From: an uncultured Clostridium sp.
GTDB taxonomy: Bacteria; Bacillota; Clostridia; Lachnospirales; Lachnospiraceae
Length of the DNA stretch: 41,121 nt
Direction: 5' to 3'
Assembly (NCBI GenBank): GCA_946553025.1
Contig: CAMNRM010000046.1
Span: 1 to 41,121 of the forward strand
Shown: one piece after another, positions 22,411 through 31,060 of the stretch
Numbering within the stretch: the stretch's first letter is position 1
How the letters are laid out: each line of letters opens with the position of its first letter
The notes under the pieces: generated by a model
What the model saw: the letters and a program-made list of their open reading frames with translations, nothing else
What the model was told of the DNA's origin: nothing
Databases searched by the model: none
Made by a program: the position numbers and the translations under genes

Positions 22411-24897
22411 CTATTTTGGCGGAAAAATTACACATAAAAAATCATTTCCCAGCTGTTCAAAATAGGCACCGGCATCATTTAAGCCCATCTTGCTGCTCTC
22501 TCCGGAAAGCGGCTGGTAAATCGTTACATTATACTGATCATAACCTACGAGGTAGCAGGAAAGTCCGCCCTCGGTATAAGCCCGCACAGGATAGCCCTGT
22601 CCCAGAAAATACAGAACCTGGTTTAAGCTGCAGCCCCGGGCATTGAAAAGAAGAACGCCGTCGGCAAAGCGGCGGTTTCCCGTGGCTTCTCCCATATAGT
22701 TGGTAAAACGGCTGATGGATTCTATCTGGTTTTCCACGGCTGCCGTGGTCGGACGATCCACCCTGCACCAGTAAACCTCCTGGCTGCTTCCGGTGACTAT
22801 CCCCATCTTCTCATAGGCCAGTTCTACCGCTTTGGCAAAATCCTGGGTGATTCCTAAAAGATGACCGCCCCCGTAGGCGTAAAAATCCATCCCCGGCGCG
22901 GTGATCGCCGTTCCCAGATTTAATATTTCCGACGAACCGTAGGTGATTTTTTCCGGGGCTGAGCGGTGCACATGACGCCCCCGTTCAATTTCCGCGCCAA
23001 GCTGGACAAAATACAGCTTCTGACGTTTCGCATCGGCGTACCAGCCAATCCCGGCCAGCTTATCATCGGCAATTTCTTCGTTGCAGACAATGGTATCTTC
23101 ATCCACGACCCGGTAAGTATCTCCCGCCACGGACACAATTCTCTGCAGATGAATCCGGCTGTCCCCCACGGAAACCCCGGAGATAAAATAGCCGCTCTTT
23201 TCATAGCGGGTCAGAACATCCATCGTTTCATCCAGAATTTCAATGGCATACATGGGAAGTTCTTCCAGATATCCGTTAATCATCCACTGTGTGTTTTCCC
23301 GTGCAAGCCCGTAGATAAAATCATTGCCCACAAAACCGAGAAGGCGGAGGCTGTCCCCCGAAGTGCTGGTCACATCATTCTTTTCTCCGGTTTCCAGATT
23401 CATCAGATGAATCTGGTGGGACTGGTAGAGCAAAGAACCCTCCTGCCAGGCCAGGCGCTGTCCGTTCTGGCTGATGGCGTAGCCGCCCTCGGGAAGCCCT
23501 TCCGCCACCACCATGGATTCATTGCTGCTTAAATCCACGGCATAAATTCCGGAATTTACTTTAAGATACAGGGTTCCCCCCGTACTTAAGTAGGAGAGCT
23601 CCTCCACATCCAGCTTTAATTTTTCATAGCCGTCTGCCGCAGGGATGAAGAACCGCTCTTCTAACGCATCCTGTTCCGCATTATAGTGGTACAGGGTTAC
23701 TCCGACACAGCCCTCATGGCGTCCCCGGTTCATATAGCCGTAGACCAGAAAATCCACATCCCCCGTGTCCATCGCCCGCAGAACCTTAATCGAATGTTCC
23801 CAAAAGGACGGGGACGCCCCCTCCTCGCTGCTGCTGCGGAAGGAAAATATCCGAATCGCTTTAAGGTCTTCACCGCCCTCATCGTAACTCCAGAGATCGC
23901 CGTTGCTCACAAAGGCGTGGACTTTTCCGTTCTCACTGCTTTTGGCCTGTACCTGGTCATCATTGGTAATGCCCAGCATAATCCGGCTTCCGGTAAAAGA
24001 CTCCGGCGTTCCCATAAAGATCTGATTGGTCCGGCGCTCAAAATCCATCATGTAGATGCGCTGCTCACCCATGCGCATGGTAAAATTATCTTCGACCTCG
24101 TACATTTCCCGGCGGCTTCCCTCACCCTCACAGACCGCCAGATACCTCGTCGTCACCTGCGTCATCGAACCCCTGCGCTCTTTTAACGTCACCTGGAGTT
24201 CCCCCGCCGGTTCCATAGGAAGACCTGCCCAGGTAATCTGTGAAAAGCTGGAATGGATATCCACGCTCCCCAGATTCGTATTATCTCCCGTTGCATCGCT
24301 TTCCAGATAAGTAACCAGTTCCGTGGCCTGATCATAGGAAAAGGTTTTGGCCGAAAAATCAGCCGCCAGATCCACCATCTGCTTCACCGGCGCATTATCC
24401 CCCCATACCACACGGGAATAATAGCGGACAGCGCCGTGATCTGCCGTATCGATGGTCAGGATCAGCGCATATTCCTGGTCCTGCACAAGAAGGTTCTGCA
24501 CGGGAAGCACAGCTTTTACACCGTCCTGCACGGTTTCCCAGTTCTCCACGCGGGTTCGCTCAATTAAACTCGTCAAATCTAGGGAGCGGATCTCATAGTA
24601 GATGCCGGTAACCTGACTCTGGCAGCGGCGGATATGGATGGGCAATGCCCGATCCTCGGGAAGAAAGGCAAGGCTGTCGCGCAGAACCGAGGTATTCATC
24701 TCCTGCACATAGCCGTGAAGGCTGTCCATCTCCCTGCCCAAAATTTCCAGATAAACTACGGGAAGTTCCGGTTCTTCCATGGAAATATATACGGATTCCT
24801 TCCCCGTAGCCCGGACTCTCATCCAGTAAAAATATCCGATTCCTGCTGCAATAAAAATCACAAACAGGATAACTAACCGCTGCAGCACATGCTTCAT
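22411..24897 (-). CDS. Membrane-anchored propeller-like protein with C39-peptidase-like C terminus
   Basis: This 828-residue protein has one N-terminal membrane helix (VILFVIFIAAGIGYFYW, about 9-25) and an otherwise extracytoplasmic body. The middle (about 230-640) has many short strands with repeating aromatic/Asp turns (GDLWSYDEGGEDL, GGTLYLKVNSGIYAVDLSSN, NGQRLAWQEGSLLYQSHQIH), as in beta-propellers. The C terminus (about 735-828: LLFNARGCSLNQVLYFLGQG then SCYLVGYDQYNVTIYQPLSG) resembles the C39-like papain fold. The cysteine of ARGC is present, but the usual histidine before GYD is replaced by Cys, so activity is doubtful. No characterised homologue is recognised. It is probably conserved in this clade; it stands alone between murA and prs. 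Confidence 0.8.
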   Translation of the reverse strand: MKHVLQRLVILFVIFIAAGIGYFYWMRVRATGKESVYISMEEPELPVVYLEILGREMDSLHGYVQEMNTSVLRDSLAFLPEDRALPIHIRRCQSQVTGIYYEIRSLDLTSLIERTRVENWETVQDGVKAVLPVQNLLVQDQEYALILTIDTADHGAVRYYSRVVWGDNAPVKQMVDLAADFSAKTFSYDQATELVTYLESDATGDNTNLGSVDIHSSFSQITWAGLPMEPAGELQVTLKERRGSMTQVTTRYLAVCEGEGSRREMYEVEDNFTMRMGEQRIYMMDFERRTNQIFMGTPESFTGSRIMLGITNDDQVQAKSSENGKVHAFVSNGDLWSYDEGGEDLKAIRIFSFRSSSEEGASPSFWEHSIKVLRAMDTGDVDFLVYGYMNRGRHEGCVGVTLYHYNAEQDALEERFFIPAADGYEKLKLDVEELSYLSTGGTLYLKVNSGIYAVDLSSNESMVVAEGLPEGGYAISQNGQRLAWQEGSLLYQSHQIHLMNLETGEKNDVTSTSGDSLRLLGFVGNDFIYGLARENTQWMINGYLEELPMYAIEILDETMDVLTRYEKSGYFISGVSVGDSRIHLQRIVSVAGDTYRVVDEDTIVCNEEIADDKLAGIGWYADAKRQKLYFVQLGAEIERGRHVHRSAPEKITYGSSEILNLGTAITAPGMDFYAYGGGHLLGITQDFAKAVELAYEKMGIVTGSSQEVYWCRVDRPTTAAVENQIESISRFTNYMGEATGNRRFADGVLLFNARGCSLNQVLYFLGQGYPVRAYTEGGLSCYLVGYDQYNVTIYQPLSGESSKMGLNDAGAYFEQLGNDFLCVIFPPK

Positions 24898-24925
24898 TCA
24901 TCTACCTGCCTTTAATGCTTATTTC

Positions 24926-24956
24926 GCTACTGTTCACAGATTCGACCTACATGAAC
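24926..24956 (+). repeat. Palindromic intergenic repeat, copy 5 (diverged)
   Basis: GCTACTGTTCACAGATTCGA and following ACCTACATGAACA contain the TGTTCACA half and the ACCTAC(A/G)TGAACA half seen beside copy 2. It lies between prs and the propeller-like gene. Confidence 0.4.
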
Positions 24957-24963
24957 AATAACC

Positions 24964-26139
24964 TTATTTCCTGTTCCTGTATGCATCCAGACAGCGATTG
25001 ATTCTCTTTGTCGGATTCAGCAGATCGCTTAAGGAGGCATCGTGGTTTAAGTTATCAATAATCAGGGCAATGTACTTGCTCATATCCACATCAATATAGT
25101 AAGGCCGGGAAAGAAGTTCCGGCGTCTGGTACACCAGATTGGTGGTAAGAATCCGGTCAATTAAACCACGTTCATAATATTCGTCAAACTTTTCCAGTCC
25201 ATTCGTAAACAAACCAAAGGTTGCACAGATAAAGACCTTTCTTGCCTTTCGGTTCTTTAATTCCGCGGCCACGTCCAGCATACTTTCCCCGGAGGAAATC
25301 ATATCGTCGATAATTAAGACATCCTTTCCCTCCACATCCGAGCCCAAAAACTCATGGGCTACGATGGGATTTCTCCCGCCGACAATCTTTGTATAGTCAC
25401 GGCGCTTGTAAAACATTCCCATATCCAGCCCCAGGACATTGGCAAAATACACGGCACGGCTCATCGCGCCTTCATCGGGGCTAATCACCATCATATGGTT
25501 GCTGTCAATATCCAGTTCCGTTTCATGCTTTAACAGATGCTTGATAAACTGATAGATCGGCTGCACCGTTTCAAAACCTTTTAAGGGAATGGCATTCTGC
25601 ACCCTGGGGTCGTGCGCGTCAAAGGTAATAATATTCTCCACGCCCATGCGCACCAGTTCTTCTAAGGCCAGACCGCAGTCTAAGGATTCCCTTCCCGAAC
25701 GCTTATGCTGACGGCTTTCATAGAGGAAGGGCATAATCACGTTAATTCTCCTGGCCTTTCCCGCTGCCGCGGCAATCAGACGCTTTAAATCCTGAAAATG
25801 GTCGTCCGGCGACATATGGTTTTCCATACCGCACAGATGGTAGGTCAGACTGTAATTGCAGACATCCACCATAAAATATAAATCATCTCCGCGCACGGAT
25901 TCTTCCAGCATCCCTTTTCCTTCCCCTGACCCAAAACGAGGGGTTTTTGCACCGATAATATAGCTGTCCCTCTGATATCCGGAAAATGCTATGGTTGATT
26001 TATGTTCACTTTCTCTTTCCTTTCTCCAGGCAACCAGATACTTGTCCACCTTCTGGCCAAGAGCAGCGCAGCTTTGTAAAGGAATCAGTCCAAGGGGTCC
26101 TACAGGTATGGTTTCTATGATCTTTTCTTCGTACAGCAT
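24964..26139 (-). CDS. prs: Ribose-phosphate pyrophosphokinase (long form)
   Basis: This enzyme of about 391 residues makes PRPP from ribose 5-phosphate and ATP for nucleotide, His and Trp synthesis. The PRPP-binding loop VLIIDDMISSGESM is near residue 280, and the ATP/flag region includes FDAHDPRVQNAIP. It belongs to the longer (390-aa) variety frequent in Lachnospiraceae rather than the usual 315-aa form. I choose the ATG at 26139 because GGAGGA lies 5 bases before it; the ATG at 26151 has that site inside the coding region and no site of its own. Confidence 0.93.
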   Translation of the reverse strand: MLYEEKIIETIPVGPLGLIPLQSCAALGQKVDKYLVAWRKERESEHKSTIAFSGYQRDSYIIGAKTPRFGSGEGKGMLEESVRGDDLYFMVDVCNYSLTYHLCGMENHMSPDDHFQDLKRLIAAAAGKARRINVIMPFLYESRQHKRSGRESLDCGLALEELVRMGVENIITFDAHDPRVQNAIPLKGFETVQPIYQFIKHLLKHETELDIDSNHMMVISPDEGAMSRAVYFANVLGLDMGMFYKRRDYTKIVGGRNPIVAHEFLGSDVEGKDVLIIDDMISSGESMLDVAAELKNRKARKVFICATFGLFTNGLEKFDEYYERGLIDRILTTNLVYQTPELLSRPYYIDVDMSKYIALIIDNLNHDASLSDLLNPTKRINRCLDAYRNRK

Positions 26140-26271
26140 ACGTTCCTCCATGAATTAAGATTGTGTAACTTAAATTTCTCATTTGCTGATTTCTTATGGC
26201 ATTCACTATCTTTATCATTTCTTACTTTTCTTTTATATCATCTGGCGGGTAGATTCGTCAAGATATGTCCC

Positions 26272-27252
26272 TTACATTTTCAGGCGGATATCCTCCCCAT
26301 ACAGGGGAATCACCGTATAATTGCTCATCACCCGCGAGGCAACCCTGTCCGTGTACTCGTCCCGCAGACGGTCTAAGGAGAGGTTGGTGGAAATAATCGT
26401 AGACTTCTGGCTCAATAATCTCTGGTTAATACAGAAAAAAAGCTGAGAAGAGGTAAAGCTGTTATTCAGTTCCGTTCCCAGATCGTCAATAATCAACAGA
26501 TCGCAGTCTAAAATAAAAAGATACATATCTTTCATCTCTTCCTCGGTCTGATGGGTAAAGCGGTATTTGGAAAACACCTCAAATAAATCATGGGCGGACA
26601 GATAAATTACCGAGTGGTAGCGGTCAATCAGCTCCTTGGCAATACAGTTGGTCAGAAAGGTTTTCCCGCGCCCGGTCGTCCCGGTAAACAAAAGGTTTCC
26701 CCCTTTTTTGTCAAAGTCTTCGACAAAGTCCACACACCACTGGCGAACCTTCTTCATATACTGGGCTACGGTTGTCCCTATCGCCGGTTCGATCGCCTTA
26801 TCGTCAAAATAATCCTCATTAAAGGTCGTAAAATTTTCTTTTTCCAGCACATGCTCTATATTGGACTGGGCATAGAGAAGGCGGATCTGGCGGCGCAGGA
26901 AGCAATGGCATTTCTTCCCCTCCTTCGTATAGCCGGTATCCTCACAGTTCGCACAGCGGTAGTGCATCTCCATATAGTCTGCGGGATAGCCCCGGGAGGC
27001 AAGAAGGATGGCTTTCTGCTCCCGCAGATCGGCAATCTCCTCCCGCAGCCGTTCCTGTGCCGACGCATCGCCGCCAAGAAGCTGCCTGCCCCGCAAAAGC
27101 GCCCTGGTGCTCACTTCCTGATCCAGTTCCCAAACTGCCGGAAGTTCTTCATAGACTTCCTTAATCCTGGCATCCTGGGCATGTTTATTTCTTAGCTGCT
27201 GGGCCTGATACTCCCGCATAATCTCCTGATACTGCGAATTGCTCAATGCCAT
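26272..27252 (-). CDS. dnaC: DnaC/DnaI-type helicase loader ATPase
   Basis: This 326-residue AAA+ protein has a zinc-binding motif (CANCEDTGYTKEGKKCHC, about 97-114), Walker A TGTTGRGKT, Walker B LLIIDDLGTE, and a C-terminal sensor region STNLSLDRLRDEYTDRVASR. This is the layout of the helicase loader DnaC/DnaI. It is 12 bases downstream of the DnaD-like gene, so the two form a primosome pair. Loading the replicative helicase is the inferred role. Confidence 0.93.
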   Translation of the reverse strand: MALSNSQYQEIMREYQAQQLRNKHAQDARIKEVYEELPAVWELDQEVSTRALLRGRQLLGGDASAQERLREEIADLREQKAILLASRGYPADYMEMHYRCANCEDTGYTKEGKKCHCFLRRQIRLLYAQSNIEHVLEKENFTTFNEDYFDDKAIEPAIGTTVAQYMKKVRQWCVDFVEDFDKKGGNLLFTGTTGRGKTFLTNCIAKELIDRYHSVIYLSAHDLFEVFSKYRFTHQTEEEMKDMYLFILDCDLLIIDDLGTELNNSFTSSQLFFCINQRLLSQKSTIISTNLSLDRLRDEYTDRVASRVMSNYTVIPLYGEDIRLKM

Positions 27253-27264
27253 AACTTACTCTCC

Positions 27265-28275
27265 CTATTTTTCCATCCTGGCCCTTACCTTTTCCATCAT
27301 CAGCGAATCATAGCTTGTACTGCTCTGTTCAAAGTTATGGAAGTGGTTGACGGCTTTTGACTTTTTCTTTTTCTCCTCGCCCTTTTCCTTCTCCTGCTTC
27401 TGTCTTATCATATCCAGATCTTCCACATCCGAAAGATTTTTCACCCCTGCCTTTTTCCACACGCTTAAAATCTTATTGGCATAGGCAAAGCTTGGGGTGT
27501 GCGTCGCCTCAATCGTCCGGTTGCAGGCTTCAAGCACCACTTCCCGGCTGAATCCGTAAGCCCCGAACCAGGTTTCTATAAATCGCTTTTCCGTATCTGC
27601 CGGGCGGCGGTCATTTAATCCGAAAGCCTTCATCACGGCAAAAGAATCCTTGTTAAAGCTTGCGCTGTAAGCCTTGGCTTCCTCAACCGTAACCAGACGT
27701 TTCTGGTGCCAGTTTAAAGCCACCGTTTCCATATAGCGGATGCTGACATGGCCGTTCTGGACACAGTATTCCACCAGATACTCCAAAAGTTCAGCCGGAA
27801 GCCCCAGTTCCCCGTAAAGATAGGCAAAGATCTGGCACTCCCTCTGCGTAAACACCTTATTCATATACTTTTGGGCAATGTAAATCAACTGGGTAAAATC
27901 CTCATCCTCGGAAAGACGGCTGACCAGTTCTTTTGAGTAAACCGGCTTTACCGGGTTTTGTGCCGGTTCTGCAGAAGGCTCGGACACAGGTTCTTCTTTT
28001 TTTAAGGCTTCCCTTTCCTTTTCTTTCCCTGCCAAAACCCCCTCTTTCTTCCAGTAGGCAATCGCCCGCTTTACATCGCCCTCGGTGTAGTGAAGCGCCT
28101 CGGCAATCTCCCCCAGAGAAAGGGATTTTCCTGCATGGCGCAGAAGGTAGAGATAGACTTTAACATAATCCCCGTTCGCCCCTGCCATGTACTGATCGAT
28201 AAACTGGTTCGCTACCAGTGTGGCATTCACCTGAAAACCTTCATTAAACTCCCACGTCATCCTCTTCATCTCCAT
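27265..28275 (-). CDS. dnaD: DnaD-family replication protein
   Basis: This 336-residue protein has an N-terminal winged-helix region (about 12-90: IDQYMAGANGDYVKVYLYLL.., LSLGEIAEALHYTEGDVKRA) and two DnaD/DnaB_2 helical domains (about 128-200 and 215-290) with the diagnostic FAYANKILSVWKKAGV. Between winged helix and domain is a charged linker; a Lys/Glu-rich tail follows. DnaD links DnaA to helicase loading in Firmicutes. Several in-frame ATGs (28275, 28269, 28260) are possible starts; the internal GGAG favours 28260, so the start is uncertain by five codons. It is upstream of dnaC and preceded by DnaA boxes. Confidence 0.92.
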   Translation of the reverse strand: MEMKRMTWEFNEGFQVNATLVANQFIDQYMAGANGDYVKVYLYLLRHAGKSLSLGEIAEALHYTEGDVKRAIAYWKKEGVLAGKEKEREALKKEEPVSEPSAEPAQNPVKPVYSKELVSRLSEDEDFTQLIYIAQKYMNKVFTQRECQIFAYLYGELGLPAELLEYLVEYCVQNGHVSIRYMETVALNWHQKRLVTVEEAKAYSASFNKDSFAVMKAFGLNDRRPADTEKRFIETWFGAYGFSREVVLEACNRTIEATHTPSFAYANKILSVWKKAGVKNLSDVEDLDMIRQKQEKEKGEEKKKKSKAVNHFHNFEQSSTSYDSLMMEKVRARMEK

Positions 28276-28348
28276 TAGCTTCTTTTCTGTTTTCCTGCTC
28301 CCGATAAAAGCATCTTACCACAAGGTCGAAAAAAAGGAAATAGCCCCT

Positions 28349-28549
28349 TTATCCACCGCGGATGCTGCAAAAAATTGTGGATAATGTGGATAATTTGGTG
28401 GATTTCTTTTCTTTTCGTCGGTCGAATCCTGTCGAAATTAAGGGAATTCAAGGGTTTTTTCAATTGTCAGCTTATTTTTTATGTAAATAGAAACATCCAC
28501 ATAGCTTCTTTACATAAAATGTTGAAAACTATGTGGATATTGTGGATAA
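28349..28549. promoter_or_regulatory. Cluster of DnaA boxes upstream of dnaD
   Basis: Perfect TGTGGATAA boxes lie at 28376-28384, 28385-28393 and 28541-28549, with one-mismatch boxes at 28349-28357 (TTATCCACC on plus) and 28532-28540 (TGTGGATAT). Four of them form two back-to-back pairs with no gap. The 275-base gap between murC and dnaD is AT-rich. This suggests DnaA control of the dnaD-dnaC promoter or a DnaA-titrating site; no dnaA/dnaN genes are present, so it need not be an origin. Confidence 0.7.
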
Positions 28550-28550
28550 C

Positions 28551-29933
28551 TTACTTCCCTAACAGCTTTTCTCCCACTTTTACAATATCTCCAGCCCCCA
28601 TAGTTATCAACAAATCCCCGGGAACACAATTTTCTAAAATAAATGTTTCAATTTCATCAAAGGAGGGCAGATAATGCGCATGTTTTCCATATTCTTCCAT
28701 TTTCAAGGCAATATCGTTCGCACTCACCCCCAGTTTATTCACTTCCCTTGCCGCATAGATATCCGCAAGAATCACTTCATCCGCCGCAAGAAGCACCCGG
28801 GCAAAATCATCCAGAAGAGCGGCTGTCCGGCTGTAGGTGTGAGGCTGGAAGGCGCACCAGATTTTTTTGTGCGGGTAATTCTTTGCCGCAGCCAGCGTTG
28901 CTGCAATCTCCTGCGGATGATGGGCGTAATCGTCGATAATCGTCAGTCCGCCCACTTCCCCCTTCACTTCAAACCTGCGGTTCGTCCCGTGGAAATGGCC
29001 AAGCCCACGCTTAATCGCTTCCATAGGAATATCCAGCGCCCTTGCCGCTGCAATCGCCGAAAGCGCGTTATAGACATTGTGCTCTCCGGGAACGCCAAGG
29101 CTTATCGTCCCTTCCGGTTTGTTATCCACAAGAAGCGTAAACGACGGCCTTGCCCAGGCATCGTAGGTAATATCTGCGGCGCTGTAATCGCTCTTCTCCG
29201 GATCGCTTCCAAAGGTAATTACCTTACAGGAAAGTCCGCTTAAAAACGCATCCAGACGTTTGATATCACTGTTGATAATTAAGATCCCCTTCTCATCCAG
29301 CTTTTCGGCAAACAGGCGGAAGGAGTGGCGGATATCCTCGATATCCTTAAAGAAATCCAGGTGATCGGCCTCAATATTTAAGATAATTTCCATGGTCGGG
29401 AAAAACGATAAAAAGCTGTTGGTATATTCGCAGGCTTCCGTGACAAAAAGCTCGGAACCGCCCACCCGGATATTCCCCCCGATGGTTTCCAAAATCCCGC
29501 CCACGGTAACCGTAGGGTCGGTTTCGGCTGCCAGAAGAATTTCCGTAAGCATGGAGGTCGTCGTCGTCTTTCCATGAGTTCCGGAAATATTAATGGCATG
29601 ACGGTAGTTCTGCATCATCTCCCCCAAAAGTTCTGCCCGGGTCAGCAGGGGAATCCCCTTCTCCTTTGCCGCTGCAAACTCCGGGTTATCCGGGTGAATC
29701 GCCGCCGTATAGACCACAACATCGATGCCGTCGCGGATATTCGACGCCCTCTGCCCGTAGTCAATCCGCGCCCCCTGCTTTTCCAGGATTTCCGTTAATT
29801 CCGTTTTATGTGCGTCAGAGCCGGACACGCAAAAGCCCTCCTGAAGAAGAATCTGCGCCAATCCGCTCATGCTGATTCCTCCAATCCCAATAAAATGAAC
29901 TGCTTCCGGTTTGCTGAAATTGATTTGATACAT
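28551..29933 (-). CDS. murC: UDP-N-acetylmuramate-L-alanine ligase
   Basis: This 460-residue enzyme adds L-Ala to UDP-MurNAc in peptidoglycan synthesis. The N-terminal Rossmann motif is HFIGIGGISMSGLA; the ATP loop is SGTHGKTTTTSM; DDYAHHP near residue 340 is diagnostic of MurC. I choose the ATG at 29933 because GGAGGA is 5 bases before it; a GTG at 29945 is in frame but includes that site. Its stop abuts the DnaA-box region. Confidence 0.97.
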   Translation of the reverse strand: MYQINFSKPEAVHFIGIGGISMSGLAQILLQEGFCVSGSDAHKTELTEILEKQGARIDYGQRASNIRDGIDVVVYTAAIHPDNPEFAAAKEKGIPLLTRAELLGEMMQNYRHAINISGTHGKTTTTSMLTEILLAAETDPTVTVGGILETIGGNIRVGGSELFVTEACEYTNSFLSFFPTMEIILNIEADHLDFFKDIEDIRHSFRLFAEKLDEKGILIINSDIKRLDAFLSGLSCKVITFGSDPEKSDYSAADITYDAWARPSFTLLVDNKPEGTISLGVPGEHNVYNALSAIAAARALDIPMEAIKRGLGHFHGTNRRFEVKGEVGGLTIIDDYAHHPQEIAATLAAAKNYPHKKIWCAFQPHTYSRTAALLDDFARVLLAADEVILADIYAAREVNKLGVSANDIALKMEEYGKHAHYLPSFDEIETFILENCVPGDLLITMGAGDIVKVGEKLLGK

Positions 29934-30012
29934 GGCTTCCTCCACTATAATTTTTAGTTTCGTGACGCAATTAAGTATACAACAAACGGGGCGGAAAATC
30001 TATACTTAAAAC

Positions 30013-30054
30013 AAAAAAGCCCTGCTGCTTTCCGGATGCCGGAAAGCGCAGGGC
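30013..30054 (-). terminator. queT terminator
   Basis: On the minus strand GCCCTGCGCTTTCCGG and CCGGAAAGCAGCAGGGC form a long stem with one bulge, followed by TTTTTTGTTTT. It lies 13 bases after the queT stop. Confidence 0.9.
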
Positions 30055-30066
30055 CTGTCCAATAAT

Positions 30067-30570
30067 TTAAGCAAAATTTCGATGAAAGATAAGGTTCCTG
30101 TAACGCTCTAATGTAAGCAAAAGCATATTTCCCAGTACGCCAATCGCAAGGACTTCACCGATTCCCACGGTAACCATCGCGACGGGAATCAAATCGGGAG
30201 AACCATAGGCATAGCGGAGAACCCACGGGATAATGATCGTATTGGCCAGAATCGGCGGAAGGCACACCAGCCATTTATTCACCTTTCCAAGATAAAGCGA
30301 ACCTGCTGCCCCGATAAGCGTCGCCAGGCTTCCAAAGATAATATCAAGCCCTGCTGCCCCGCAGAGGATATTGGAAAGAAGGCATCCCACGAACAGTCCG
30401 GGAACGGCGGCCGGGGTAAAGAAGGGCAGGACGCACAGGATTTCCGAAATCCGAAACTGCACCGGGCCAAAAGAAATCGGTGCAAACACCATCGTCAGGA
30501 CGATATAAACCGCCGCAATCGCTGCACCATAGGTTACGTAGTAAATTGGTTTGTTTCTTGTTTTCTCCAT
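30067..30570 (-). CDS. queT: QueT family transporter (queuosine precursor ECF S-component)
   Basis: This 167-residue protein has about five membrane helices and the QueT signature: YGAAIAAVYIVLTMVFAPIS, then FGPVQFRISEILCVLPFFTP, then GLFVGCLLSN. QueT proteins are substrate-binding (S) units of energy-coupling-factor transporters that import a queuosine precursor such as preQ1. No ECF ATPase or T-component lies nearby, so it must use a shared module. A preQ1-type leader overlaps its ribosome binding site. It is monocistronic. Confidence 0.92.
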   Translation of the reverse strand: MEKTRNKPIYYVTYGAAIAAVYIVLTMVFAPISFGPVQFRISEILCVLPFFTPAAVPGLFVGCLLSNILCGAAGLDIIFGSLATLIGAAGSLYLGKVNKWLVCLPPILANTIIIPWVLRYAYGSPDLIPVAMVTVGIGEVLAIGVLGNMLLLTLERYRNLIFHRNFA

Positions 30571-30580
30571 TGTTTTCTTC

Positions 30581-30622
30581 TCCTTTAGTTTTGTTTTTCG
30601 TCAGGAAGGTTTCGAACTGACG
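30581..30622 (-). ncRNA. Candidate preQ1-I riboswitch
   Basis: The minus-strand leader has stem CGTCAG/CTGACG closing the loop TTCGAAACCTTC, followed by an A-rich tail (AAAAACAAAACTAAAGGAG). This is the small preQ1-I layout (stem, UUC-starting loop, A-rich tail for the pseudoknot). The tail runs into the AAAGGAG ribosome binding site of queT, so control would be translational. The downstream gene fits the ligand. Confidence 0.72.
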
Positions 30623-30679
30623 TTGTTTTAAAACCCGCTTAGCTGCTTCTTTCTTCATCAGCCATGCGGACAGTACATT

Positions 30680-30708
30680 AGTATACGATCATTTCCGAAA
30701 ATTTGCAA
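30680..30708 (-). promoter_or_regulatory. queT promoter
   Basis: TTGCAA (30708-30703), a 17-base spacer and TATACT (30685-30680) form a good sigma-A promoter about 60 bases before the preQ1-like hairpin. Confidence 0.7.
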
Positions 30709-30751
30709 CACCTGTAAAAAAACTTTGCACATAAACTTCATTCTGTGCAGC

Positions 30752-31060
30752 CTACACTAAAAATAATTCCAGCAAAAAGACAATCCCGCACGCCCCCACA
30801 GCCACTTTAAGAAGGCTTGCGCCGCAAAAGGCCAGAACCAGGGCAGCAAGAAATCCGGCAGCCCCGGAGTACACGCTCGATGTCGCTGTAATAATACCGG
30901 GAAAGGTCATTACCGATAAGGTTACATAGGGCACATAGTATAAAAAGGAGCGGATAAATTTATTTTTTATCGGCTTGCGGATCAGGGTCAGCGGCAGTAC
31001 GCGGATTAAATAGGTGGTCACGGCCATCACCAGAATATAGGCATATACATTATTTTTCAT
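30752..31060 (-). CDS. azlD: Branched-chain amino acid exporter small subunit AzlD
   Basis: This 102-residue protein has about four membrane helices with the AzlD motif ATTYLIRVLPL-like (VTTYLIRVLPLTLI) near the N terminus and YYVPYVTLSVMTFPG. The ATG at 31060 follows GGAGGGGG; codons upstream overlap azlC and are not part of it. It overlaps the azlC end by 11 bases, and the pair forms a two-component exporter for branched-chain amino acids or analogues. Confidence 0.9.
   Translation of the reverse strand: MKNNVYAYILVMAVTTYLIRVLPLTLIRKPIKNKFIRSFLYYVPYVTLSVMTFPGIITATSSVYSGAAGFLAALVLAFCGASLLKVAVGACGIVFLLELFLV

Noticed and set aside
28276-28550. Chromosomal replication origin
   Set aside because: DnaA boxes are present but there is no dnaA, dnaN or rpmH nearby, and the gap is short; a regulatory cluster is the safer call.
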